Positions 1 through 5,881 of a stretch of 6,022 nt of DNA are shown here, one piece after another (position 1 is the first letter of the stretch; every line of letters begins with the position of its first letter). Source of the DNA: an uncultured Dyadobacter sp. (GTDB lineage: Bacteria > Bacteroidota > Bacteroidia > Cytophagales > Spirosomataceae); the NCBI GenBank assembly GCA_946481035.1, contig CAMLNK010000284.1:1-6022 (forward strand), in the 5' to 3' direction. Both the position numbers and the translations under genes were made by a program. The notes below the pieces were generated by a model. That model was not told the DNA's origin and ran no database searches. It saw only the letters and a list, made by a program, of their open reading frames with translations.

Positions 1-1
1 T

Positions 2-727
2 ACCGGCCTCATTATCAAGCTGGACCCGATCGCGATCATGAAGATTTACGTCGATGATCTGAAAGAGAAGCGTGAGAAAATGCAGGGGCAGATCAATACG
101 CTGGCCGGTCAGTTGGTGAAGCTCAACAAGAATATCAACGAAAACAACGAGCGCATTAAGCAGAAGTTTGCGGAAGCCAACAAGGCAAGTACCATGCTGG
201 ACCGCCCGGGTATGAAGGAAACCGCATCGCTGGCGACCATCGAAGGGGCGGGTTTGCAGGAAATGAACGAGAAGCTTCTCCCCTTGCAGCGGAATATGAA
301 GACTGTGCTGGAATTTATGGAAAAAGTAAACAAGAGCGCAGATTACATTATTAAAGAGACTGAAATTAAAGTTAAACTCAAAGAGGCTGAGTATAGAATT
401 GTAAAAGAAAGCTCCAATGCATTGCGTACGGCAATCAGCATTTTCAAAGGTAATCCTGACAAGAAGTTCTATTTCGACGAGTCGATGGAATACATTCAGG
501 ATGATATGAGCCAGAAACTGGGCGAAATGAAACGTGCAATGGATTTGTCTCTGGACTTTATCAACGGCGTGGATGTGCAGAATGGTCTGCTTTCCGACAA
601 AGGCCAGGCCATGCTGGAAGCTTACAATTCGGGCCAGTTCAAACTGATCCAGTTGGATTCGCCGGCGCCCGCTACCCGTTCGATAGAAACGCCGAAAGAT
701 TCGAGCTACAAAGGCCTACTGGATTGA
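2..727 (+). CDS. Coiled-coil protein, PspA/IM30-like (5' end missing)
   Basis: This is the 3' part of a gene that begins before the window. An ATG at 38 exists, but the frame is open from base 2 and reads TGLIIKLDPIAI directly before it, with no ribosome-binding or promoter signal at 38, so the true start is probably upstream. The product is almost entirely helical and very rich in Lys, Glu, Gln and Asn. Counting from the Met at 38, residues 1-50 form a strong coiled coil, a second helical block lies near 75-135, and a third near 145-185. The C-terminal 40 residues are less charged and Pro/Ser-containing. A DP followed by a long amphipathic helix with paired charges resembles the start of PspA/IM30 membrane-remodelling proteins, but no diagnostic motif proves it. 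The gene ends in tandem TGA TAA stops, 51 bases before the Ppx/GppA-like gene with no promoter between, so co-transcription is likely. Coding status is secure; the family assignment is tentative. Confidence 0.75.
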   Translation, partial: TGLIIKLDPIAIMKIYVDDLKEKREKMQGQINTLAGQLVKLNKNINENNERIKQKFAEANKASTMLDRPGMKETASLATIEGAGLQEMNEKLLPLQRNMKTVLEFMEKVNKSADYIIKETEIKVKLKEAEYRIVKESSNALRTAISIFKGNPDKKFYFDESMEYIQDDMSQKLGEMKRAMDLSLDFINGVDVQNGLLSDKGQAMLEAYNSGQFKLIQLDSPAPATRSIETPKDSSYKGLLD

Positions 728-778
728 TAATTCTTCATTTATTCGCTTCATATTTCTCATTTTACACATCATAACTAC

Positions 779-1801
779 ATGAAAAGACTAACAGTTGCCG
801 GCCGGTTGATCATCACCGCGCTCATTTTGGGGGCCATATTCGTTGGGTACAAGTACCTCGGCGGAGAGAAAGCCATGAACCAAATGGCGGAAGATCAGGC
901 AAAAAGCCCTCAGACAGAAGCCACAACCGACGAGGCAGAAAGCACTGCGTCGGATCCGGGCACTTCATCGAACAGCGAAGCCACCGCGGCTGGCGGGAGC
1001 GCATTTACGTACACGTCGCCCGCGCCTGTGGACGGGAAGTTGAAGGGCGTCGTCGAGCTCGGTGCCAGCGGCTTCAATTCATTTATCATTACTGTCGACA
1101 AGGATAAACGCTGGAAACTCGAAAAGTCAGAATTCGGAAACAGCCTCGTAACAGAGAATATGGCCACCGACGAAGATGTACGCATTGGTTTGAAAAAGTA
1201 CATCGGTACTATGCTGGACTTCGGTGTGGGCAGCAAAGACATCCATTTTGTGGTGAGCTCGGGGGCTGCGAAAGCCGAAGTAACGACTAAAATTACCCGT
1301 GTTTTGAAGTCGCTCGGTTACGTTGTAAACCAGGTAACTGCCGAGCAGGAAGGCCAGCTCGCGCTGAAATCGGTACTGCCTGCCGAATATGCTGACAAAG
1401 CATTCGTGGTGGACATTGGCTCAGGTAACACCAAGATCTCCTGGATCGACGGTGGTAAAATTTCAGCGCTGGAATCCTACGGAGCGAAATACTTCCAGGA
1501 CGGAACCGACGATTCGAAAGTTTACCAGGAAGTAAGCGCCAAGGCGAAACAAGTACCTGCCAACCTGCGCAATACATGCTTCATTATCGGCGGAGTACCT
1601 TTCGAAATGGCGAAAGAAGTGCGCAAAGGCAAGGAACGTTACACCACATTGAGCGCTCCCCTGGCCTACTCCAAACTGACCAACGCCAAATCCAAAGCGG
1701 GAGTTAACATTTATAAAGCCGTAACCGACGCCACAGGCTGCCAGCAATTCGTTTTCGACTGGGACGCTAATTTTACGATCGGTTTTTTGTTGGGACTATG
1801 A
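779..1801 (+). CDS. Membrane-anchored Ppx/GppA-like (actin-fold) protein
   Basis: The 340-residue product starts with a basic N-terminus (K2, R3, R9) and one hydrophobic helix at about residues 10-26. A low-complexity Thr/Ser/Ala/Glu linker follows at about 40-75, then a globular domain from about 88 to the end. The domain has hallmarks of the Ppx/GppA branch of the actin-like ATPase superfamily: VVELGASGFNSF (92-102) fits the first phosphate loop, VSSGAAKA (159-166) the following helix start, VTAEQEGQLAL (186-196) the GEEE-type segment, and VVDIGSGNTK (210-219) the second phosphate loop. CFIIGG near residues 270-275 may be the adenosine loop. Known relatives hydrolyse polyphosphate or ppGpp in the cytoplasm; a membrane-anchored copy is unusual. 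By the positive-inside rule the domain might face the periplasm, but K25 and K31 after the helix weaken that prediction. The E of the family's GEEE segment is only partly kept, so enzyme activity is uncertain. The start has no Shine-Dalgarno sequence, as is normal for this phylum. Confidence 0.85.
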   Translation: MKRLTVAGRLIITALILGAIFVGYKYLGGEKAMNQMAEDQAKSPQTEATTDEAESTASDPGTSSNSEATAAGGSAFTYTSPAPVDGKLKGVVELGASGFNSFIITVDKDKRWKLEKSEFGNSLVTENMATDEDVRIGLKKYIGTMLDFGVGSKDIHFVVSSGAAKAEVTTKITRVLKSLGYVVNQVTAEQEGQLALKSVLPAEYADKAFVVDIGSGNTKISWIDGGKISALESYGAKYFQDGTDDSKVYQEVSAKAKQVPANLRNTCFIIGGVPFEMAKEVRKGKERYTTLSAPLAYSKLTNAKSKAGVNIYKAVTDATGCQQFVFDWDANFTIGFLLGL

Positions 1802-1805
1802 TGTA

Positions 1806-1931
1806 GGGAGGAAAGGGAGGATGGAAGAAAGGGAGGAAGTAAATCCCTACTCCATTTTCCCTTCCCCCTTCCTCCTTCCTCCTTGCTCCCTTCCTCCCTT
1901 CCTCCCTTCCTCCCTTCCTCCCTTTCCTCCC
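1806..1931. repeat. Purine/pyrimidine inverted-repeat block with 8-bp tandem repeat
   Basis: This intergenic block fills nearly all of the space between two + strand genes. Its left arm (1806-1839) is all purine except T1822, and holds three GGAGG motifs. The right part (1855-1931) is all pyrimidine except G1885. The outer ends are a perfect 15-bp inverted repeat: 1806-1820 pairs with 1917-1931, including the odd AAA/TTT triplet. Inside the right arm the unit CTCCCTTC is repeated head to tail at 1886-1893, 1894-1901, 1902-1909 and 1910-1917, with a partial fifth copy. The complementary strand therefore has six GGG runs spaced 5 or 6 bases apart, a G-quadruplex-compatible pattern. In RNA the block could fold into a long imperfect hairpin, so a terminator or attenuator role is possible, though there is no U-run of the usual kind after it. 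Function is unknown. Confidence 0.85.
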
Positions 1932-1941
1932 ACTGACTAAC

Positions 1942-2442
1942 ATGACGCTACAACAATTCTTCGCCTCCGTTTCCTCTAACCCCTGGCCTGCCGTAGTTTA
2001 CTTTTTGATACTGCCATTTACGGCGTGGGTGGTGGGTATGGCTGCGGATGGGAGCCGGGATATTAAATTTTGGAGCATCATTTACGCCGTCCTGGTTTAC
2101 GCGGTTTGCATTCCCGGGATTTTTGCCGTTACCCTCAATATCTACCTTTTCCTCTTCGAACGCCAGAGCATCTGGCAAGCCAGCATCGTTTTGCAGTATT
2201 TGCCCATCATTTCCATGGCGATTACACTGATGCTGATCAAAAGCAAGATTCCTTTCTCCCTGATTCCCGGTTTTGGGAAAATTTCGGGATTTCTTACCTT
2301 AATCGCCGCGCTCATCGGCGTGATGTGGTTTTTCGACAGAATCCACTTAGTAGCATTCACTTACGTTCCATTTTCGGTCATTTTAATCGGTTTTGTACTC
2401 ACTCTGCTAGCCATCAGGTTTGCATGGAGCAAATTGTTCTGA
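1942..2442 (+). CDS. Small five-helix integral membrane protein
   Basis: The 166-residue product is very hydrophobic, with five likely membrane-spanning segments at about residues 15-34, 44-72, 80-99, 114-131 and 138-161. Short charged loops separate them: DGSRDIK (36-42), ERQ (73-75), KSK (100-102) and DRIH (132-135). There is no signal peptide beyond the first helix and no soluble domain. I do not recognise the family. The start is placed at the ATG ten bases after the end of the pyrimidine tract; there is no Shine-Dalgarno sequence, and the transcript leader would contain the repeat block if transcription starts upstream of it. The last 19 bases overlap the next gene in another frame, which implies translational coupling with the nuclease-like protein. 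The overlap suggests the two products work together, perhaps with the membrane protein placing or regulating its partner, but that is inference only. Confidence 0.85.
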   Translation: MTLQQFFASVSSNPWPAVVYFLILPFTAWVVGMAADGSRDIKFWSIIYAVLVYAVCIPGIFAVTLNIYLFLFERQSIWQASIVLQYLPIISMAITLMLIKSKIPFSLIPGFGKISGFLTLIAALIGVMWFFDRIHLVAFTYVPFSVILIGFVLTLLAIRFAWSKLF

Positions 2443-3086
2443 ACAACGGCACGTATATTCAAATCTCCGTCAGCGACGAGCAGAAGCTTTTCGCCCGTCA
2501 GCTGGTAAACCACTCGATAATTCATCATCACATCTCGAACATTTGGGATAAGAGTGAAGACCGCCTCGCGCAGACCCGCATGATGCGGTTCACGGGTACT
2601 TTGGGCGAAATCGTCTTCGCCGACTGTTACCATCTACCCCGCCCCGCCCGCTCCTTTGGCGCCACCGACGGCCAGGACTGGGGCCAGGATTTCCTCGTCC
2701 GCTCCGATGCCGAGGACTTCGCCGTCGACATTAAATCCATGAAGCGCCGCTCCGGCACCCTCGCCGGCGACTACGTTTTGAATATTCCTTCCTCACAGCT
2801 TCACAAACCCGGTTCTAAGACTTCGCATTACTTCTGCATTTCATTCCACCAGTCCGAAACCGAGGGCACCATTGCCTCATTGCTCGGATTTATTGACAAA
2901 CAGGCCTTGGAAAATGGCGAGATCGGAACGCTATTCCGCGCAGGTACAAAGCGAACCAGAGCAGACGGAAGTGCATTTACCTTCAATGAATCGACCTATG
3001 AAGTACTGTTTTCCGACATTGCGCCGCCGGTGGTAACTAATTCGCTCCGGAGGATAAAGGGATTCAGATTGTGTGAATTGAAATGA
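2424..3086 (+). CDS. Candidate PD-(D/E)XK nuclease-like protein
   Basis: The 220-residue product is read from the ATG at 2424. The frame is open further upstream to an ATG at 2070, but that stretch lies inside the membrane-protein gene and has no plausible protein character, so the internal ATG overlapping the upstream gene by 19 bases is preferred. The spacing of acidic and basic residues fits a PD-(D/E)XK core: FTGTLGEIVFA (56-66) gives a helix with E62, DGQDWGQDFLVR (82-93) gives D89 on a strand, and FAVDIKSMK (99-107) gives D102-I-K104, the equivalent of the usual E/D-x-K, followed by a strand at SHYFCISFH (134-142). An N-terminal helical, His-rich segment (about 18-50) precedes the core and a basic tail ends it. 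Family members cut or nick DNA or RNA with Mg2+, but the target is unknown. A member of an uncharacterised Bacteroidota family is equally possible. Base composition is GC-rich, unlike the toxin-antitoxin pair that follows. Confidence 0.7.
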   Translation: MEQIVLNNGTYIQISVSDEQKLFARQLVNHSIIHHHISNIWDKSEDRLAQTRMMRFTGTLGEIVFADCYHLPRPARSFGATDGQDWGQDFLVRSDAEDFAVDIKSMKRRSGTLAGDYVLNIPSSQLHKPGSKTSHYFCISFHQSETEGTIASLLGFIDKQALENGEIGTLFRAGTKRTRADGSAFTFNESTYEVLFSDIAPPVVTNSLRRIKGFRLCELK

Positions 3087-3108
3087 CTAGCTTTTGTTCG
3101 TAAATTTG
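3078..3108 (+). promoter_or_regulatory. Bacteroidota-type promoter for the toxin-antitoxin operon
   Basis: TAAATTTG at 3101-3108 matches the phylum's -7 consensus TAnnTTTG exactly. TTG at 3078-3080 serves as the -33 element with a 20-base spacer, within the known 19-21 range. Transcription should begin near 3112-3116, giving a leader of about 20-25 bases before the antitoxin ATG at 3137. The -33 element lies inside the last codons of the nuclease-like gene. Because the following four genes have no gaps larger than 4 bases, this promoter probably drives all of them. The match is seen directly; activity is inferred. Confidence 0.7.
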
Positions 3109-3136
3109 AACAACACTCCATCATTTACTGCAAATT

Positions 3137-3409
3137 ATGAAAGCTACGAAAGATCCAAAAGTAAAATTGACGCTGACGTTGAAGAAGTCTGCCGTTGAAA
3201 ATGCAAAGGAATACGCCGGGAAGCATCACACTTCTTTATCCTTTTTGGTTGAAGAGTACCTTGACCGATTTCAAGAGCCCAAACATGACGGCAAACGCAA
3301 TGCCGAAATTATCAATAGCATGTTTGGCTTTCTCAAAGACAGTCCAATGGCCAACATGACCGATCGGGAAATCAAGGACATGATGATGAAAGACAAATAT
3401 GGCTTATGA
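3137..3409 (+). CDS. Antitoxin, DUF6364-like, ribbon-helix-helix type
   Basis: The 90-residue, Lys-rich product has the arrangement VKLTLTLKKSAVENAKEYA (about 9-27) followed by HHTSLSFLVEEYLDRF (about 30-45). That is a short DNA-binding strand, a first helix, a turn containing T-S-L-S, and a second helix, the pattern of DUF6364/ribbon-helix-helix antitoxins in Bacteroidota. The C-terminal half (about 50-90) is charged and Met-rich (MMMKDKYGL at the end) and is likely the part that wraps and inactivates the toxin. The stop codon overlaps the toxin start as ATGA at 3406-3409, so the two are translationally coupled. Antitoxins of this kind normally bind their own promoter, here at 3078-3108, and the complex with toxin represses more strongly. 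The family assignment comes from the N-terminal pattern and the partner gene. Confidence 0.85.
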   Translation: MKATKDPKVKLTLTLKKSAVENAKEYAGKHHTSLSFLVEEYLDRFQEPKHDGKRNAEIINSMFGFLKDSPMANMTDREIKDMMMKDKYGL

Positions 3410-3855
3410 GACTGTTTCTCGACACTAATGTGCTCGTAGACCATGCTTTAATTCGGAAAACTGGTCAGCCATTCGAAGCTGAAATCATACTAGAATGGGC
3501 AGCCTACAACGAAATTCCAATGTTCGTCTCGCCAGGCTGCATTTATACATTTGTATATCTTTTGCAAAAAAACGGGATCAGGAAGGAAGCATTGAAACAA
3601 CAGCTGTGTTCTTATCTTGAAGTTCTAAATATTTCGCATATTGATACCCAATGCTTTACCGATGGCTTAAAATTTGATTTCACCGATATTGAAGATTCGT
3701 TTCAGTATTTTTCTGCATTGAAGTCGAACTGCGATTTCCTTCTTACTACCAATCTAACCGACTACCGTTGCGTACACAATGCGAACATTACAGTAACTTC
3801 GCCTCACAATTTTCTGACCACAGTCCTCAAAAAGCAAAAAGGCATCGACTTTTAA
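3406..3855 (+). CDS. Toxin, PIN-domain ribonuclease (VapC-like)
   Basis: The 149-residue product opens with MRLFLDTNVLVDH, the classic first PIN strand with catalytic D6 and the conserved N8 and D12. The second half keeps DIEDSFQYFSAL (94-105), with D97 as a metal ligand, and DFLLTTNLTDY (110-120), where T115-N116 and D119 match the usual TRN-x-x-D-F. Such proteins cut RNA, often tRNA or rRNA, using Mg2+ or Mn2+, and are held inactive by the co-made antitoxin. The usual Glu in the middle of the domain is not evident: VSPGCIYTFVYLL (41-53) has no acidic residue. The Bacteroidota PIN_3-like group often shows this, so it does not by itself mean the toxin is dead. The gene is AT-rich compared with the genes on the left, and its TAA stop directly abuts the methyltransferase ATG. 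Confidence 0.9.
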   Translation: MRLFLDTNVLVDHALIRKTGQPFEAEIILEWAAYNEIPMFVSPGCIYTFVYLLQKNGIRKEALKQQLCSYLEVLNISHIDTQCFTDGLKFDFTDIEDSFQYFSALKSNCDFLLTTNLTDYRCVHNANITVTSPHNFLTTVLKKQKGIDF

Positions 3856-5337
3856 ATGGCTTCACAAACACGCACGTATGCGCGCAAAAAATTGCTGGGC
3901 CAGGTTTATACGCCTCTCCATATTGTGGAGAAAATATTGCGGCATTCCGGCTTTTATGAGGCCGATTTGACTGGAAAACGCATCCTCGACCCAGCATGCG
4001 GCGACGGTCGCTTTCTGGTTCCGATGGCAGAATTTATTATCCGCAATTCCCCGACCGACCAACTACCTGAAAAACTGCAACAACTGCACGGCTGGGACAT
4101 TGATAAAAAAGCATTGCAGCAATGCCGTGAAAACCTGGATGCGATTGTGGCGCCATTAGGTATTGAGGTGAATTGGAATTTACGGCAATGTGATGCGTTG
4201 AAGCAATGGCGGGCGAAGGGAAAATACAACCTGATCGTGGGCAACCCGCCGTACATCCGCATTCAGCATTTGCCTGAGGCTCAGCGAAAGTATATTCAGA
4301 AACATTACTCTTTTTGCAGTACAGGATCAACAGATGCATTCATTGCCTTCTTTCAGTTAGCGACTAAACTGTTGGCTCACAATGGCATATGCGCGATGAT
4401 TACGCCGAATTCGTACCTGGTTTCCGAGTCAGGAGGGCCGCTGCGCAAGTATTTTCATAAAAAGCAGAATTTGCGGCACATTACCAATTACCGCACGATA
4501 CCCGTTTTTGGAGCGGCTTCCACCTACCCTGCTATCACAATTTTCGGAGGCGAACCGGGTGAGCATTTCCGGTTCGAGCATTGCGTGAATAATCGTTTTG
4601 AATATGAAGGCCGCGATATTCCGCATTCTGAATTGCGGATCGATATTCCCTGGCAACTTTCCGTTCGCGCGCAGGCGGAACAGGAATGACAGCGGCTGGG
4701 TGACATTTGTAAAATCTCCGTCGGGCTGACGACGCTGGCTGACGGCTGTTATCTCTTCAATATCATCAGCGAAAAGAATGGTTTGGTGTATGTCAAAAAC
4801 AAGAACGGCTTCTTTACCCACCTCGAAAAGGATTTGCTCAAACCGGTCATTAAAGGCTCCAAACTCAAAGCTGCCGACGATGCGGTGACGGAATATATTT
4901 TGTTCCCCTATCTGAAAGACGAGTCTGATAAACAGCGCATTATTCCGGAAGAAACATTAAAATCCGATTTTCCTCAAACATATTCCTACTTGCTTAAAGT
5001 AAAATCCGAGCTCGATCGTCGTGATAATGGGAAGCCTAATGCGGTCGCGTGGTACGCGTTCGGGCGGGCTCAGGGGCTGGATAATGCGTTTGGCAAGAAG
5101 ATCATTTTCTCGCCGATGAACCGCGAGCCGAATTTCATTTTGTATGAGAATCCGGATGTGACGGTTTATTCAGGGTATTTTATTAAATATGATGGTGATT
5201 ATCAAGCGTTACTCGAACAGCTCAATTCGCAACGCATGGCTGATTTTGTGGCCATCGCCGGAAGGGATTTCCAGGGCGGGTACAAAGGTTATAACAAGAA
5301 GGTAATCGAAAATTTTATCGTCACCAATCACTCGTGA
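3856..5337 (+). pseudogene. N6-adenine DNA methyltransferase (gamma/TaqI-Eco57I type) with an in-frame stop
   Basis: The gene encodes a class I SAM-dependent DNA methyltransferase that would methylate adenine at N6 in a specific site. Motif order is that of the gamma class: GQVYTP (15-20, motif X), ILDPACGDGRFL (43-54, motif I, SAM binding), GWDID (79-83, motif II) and NPPY (130-133, motif IV, catalytic). The catalytic domain ends near residue 275. A TGA at 4687-4689 (codon 278) interrupts it. The same frame then continues without another stop to 5337, reading QRLGDICKISVGLTTLADG, a typical start of the target-recognition domain, and later FSPMNREPNF and LNSQRMADF as in the C-terminal part of such enzymes. 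Without the stop the protein would have 494 residues, a normal length. The truncated 277-residue product keeps all catalytic motifs but lacks DNA recognition, so it is probably inactive. Its ATG follows the toxin stop with no gap. No separate specificity or confirmed restriction gene is visible; the recognition site is unknown. Confidence 0.9.
4687..4689 (+). other. Premature in-frame TGA in the methyltransferase gene
   Basis: The codons around it read Ala-Glu-Gln-Glu, TGA, Gln-Arg-Leu-Gly-Asp-Ile. It lies in the linker between catalytic and recognition domains and is the only stop in the frame between 3856 and 5335. A single base change from TGG (Trp), CGA (Arg) or GGA (Gly) would explain it. 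No frameshift is involved. The region after it has no ATG near its beginning, so the second half is unlikely to be made on its own. Confidence 0.9.
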
Positions 5338-5341
5338 AAGC

Positions 5342-5788
5342 ATGGATATCACCGCTTCAATTGACCGTTTAACCTGGCTGTGCCAACACATTCCTGCACT
5401 AATCGAGGCAATTCCGGTTATTGAACTGGAAAGCAAGCCTGCACCCGGGAAGTGGAGCAAAAAGGAAATCCTGGGCCATTTGATCGACAGCGCGGCCAAC
5501 AACCATCAGCGATTCATCAGAATCCAGTCTGAAAACGAGCCGGTAATCTTCTACAATCAGAACGACTGGGTTGACCTGAGCAAGTACAACGAAATCGCCA
5601 CGGAACAGCTGGTTGCAACCTGGAAGCATTACAACCTGCATTTGGCTGCCATAGCCAAGGCTATCCCAGGCGAAAACCTCACTCTAAATGGCGTAGGAAG
5701 AGACGGTCAGAAACAGACCCTCAAATGGTATTTTGATGACTACGTCGCTCATATGGAGCACCATTTGCATCAAATAGTAGCTTATTAA
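5342..5788 (+). CDS. DinB-like (DinB_2/YfiT superfamily) metal-binding protein
   Basis: The 148-residue product is a predicted four-helix bundle. PGKWSKKEILGHLIDSA (35-51) is the classic DinB_2 entry: a tryptophan turn followed by a helix carrying H46. The last helix, DDYVAHMEHHLHQIV (132-146), has H137 and H141 spaced H-x3-H. H46, H137 and H141 would bind one metal, commonly Zn or Ni in this superfamily. Relatives include thiol transferases and many proteins of unknown substrate; in Bacteroidota they are often simply called DinB or putative metal-dependent hydrolases. Length is normal and the protein appears complete. Its ATG comes four bases after the methyltransferase stop, so it is probably translated from the same transcript, though it has no obvious tie to DNA modification. 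The substrate cannot be inferred. Confidence 0.88.
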   Translation: MDITASIDRLTWLCQHIPALIEAIPVIELESKPAPGKWSKKEILGHLIDSAANNHQRFIRIQSENEPVIFYNQNDWVDLSKYNEIATEQLVATWKHYNLHLAAIAKAIPGENLTLNGVGRDGQKQTLKWYFDDYVAHMEHHLHQIVAY

Positions 5789-5830
5789 TCAGCCCTATCC
5801 CCGATTATTTAATCTAAAATATCCATTAAT

Positions 5831-5846
5831 AAACGAACGTTCATTT
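5831..5846. promoter_or_regulatory. Palindromic operator, probably bound by the TetR-family regulator
   Basis: The core GAACGTTC (5835-5842) is a perfect 8-bp palindrome. Extended to 16 bp (AAACGAAC/GTTCATTT), seven of the eight positions in each arm are symmetrical. It meets the promoter box at base 5846, so a bound dimer would block RNA polymerase. Position and symmetry fit autoregulation by the TetR-type protein directly downstream; binding itself is inferred. Confidence 0.6.
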
Positions 5847-5853
5847 ATATTTG
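5846..5853 (+). promoter_or_regulatory. Bacteroidota -7 promoter box for the TetR-family gene
   Basis: TATATTTG matches TAnnTTTG exactly. No clear TTG is found 19-21 bases upstream, as may happen at a repressor-controlled promoter. Transcription would start near 5857-5861, almost on the ATG at 5858. This argues against that ATG as the normal start and favours the TTG at 5878, which would then have a leader of about 20 bases. Confidence 0.6.
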
Positions 5854-5857
5854 CGCT

Positions 5858-5881
5858 ATGAAAAATAAGAAACTACATTGA
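5858..5881 (+). other. Seven-codon open frame overlapping the TetR-family start
   Basis: ATG at 5858 opens MKNKKLH and stops at TGA 5879-5881. The stop overlaps the putative TTG start of the regulator as TTGA. It may be a real leader peptide, chance, or the remnant of the regulator's own N-terminus after loss of one base: adding one base between 5869 and 5870 would join it to the regulator frame. Confidence 0.3.

Noticed and set aside
910..1242. Minus-strand open frames across the window, such as this one
   Set aside because: All lie opposite well-supported + strand genes, show no domain pattern and have no promoter. They are shadows.
1886..1931. CRISPR-like array
   Set aside because: The repeat unit is only 8 bp with no spacers; it is a simple tandem repeat.
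1806..1931. Insertion sequence or MITE remnant
   Set aside because: There are inverted ends, but no target-site duplication is visible and the interior is simple-sequence repeat, so a mobile-element label is not supported.
2070..2423. Upstream extension of the nuclease-like gene to an ATG at 2070
   Set aside because: It lies in another frame inside the hydrophobic membrane-protein gene and reads as His/Arg/Pro-rich sequence without plausible protein character. The ATG at 2424 with a 19-base overlap is a better start.
3768..3959. Small + strand frame bridging the toxin and methyltransferase genes
   Set aside because: It overlaps the conserved ends of both genes in a third frame and has no recognisable character.
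4783..5337. Independent gene starting at TTG 4783
   Set aside because: The same frame is already open from 4690 with recognition-domain sequence, and there is no start signal. It is the second half of the methyltransferase.
5803..5814. Possible terminator hairpin after the DinB-like gene
   Set aside because: The inverted repeat has only 5-bp AT-rich arms and a 2-base loop, with no T-run, so it is too weak to call.
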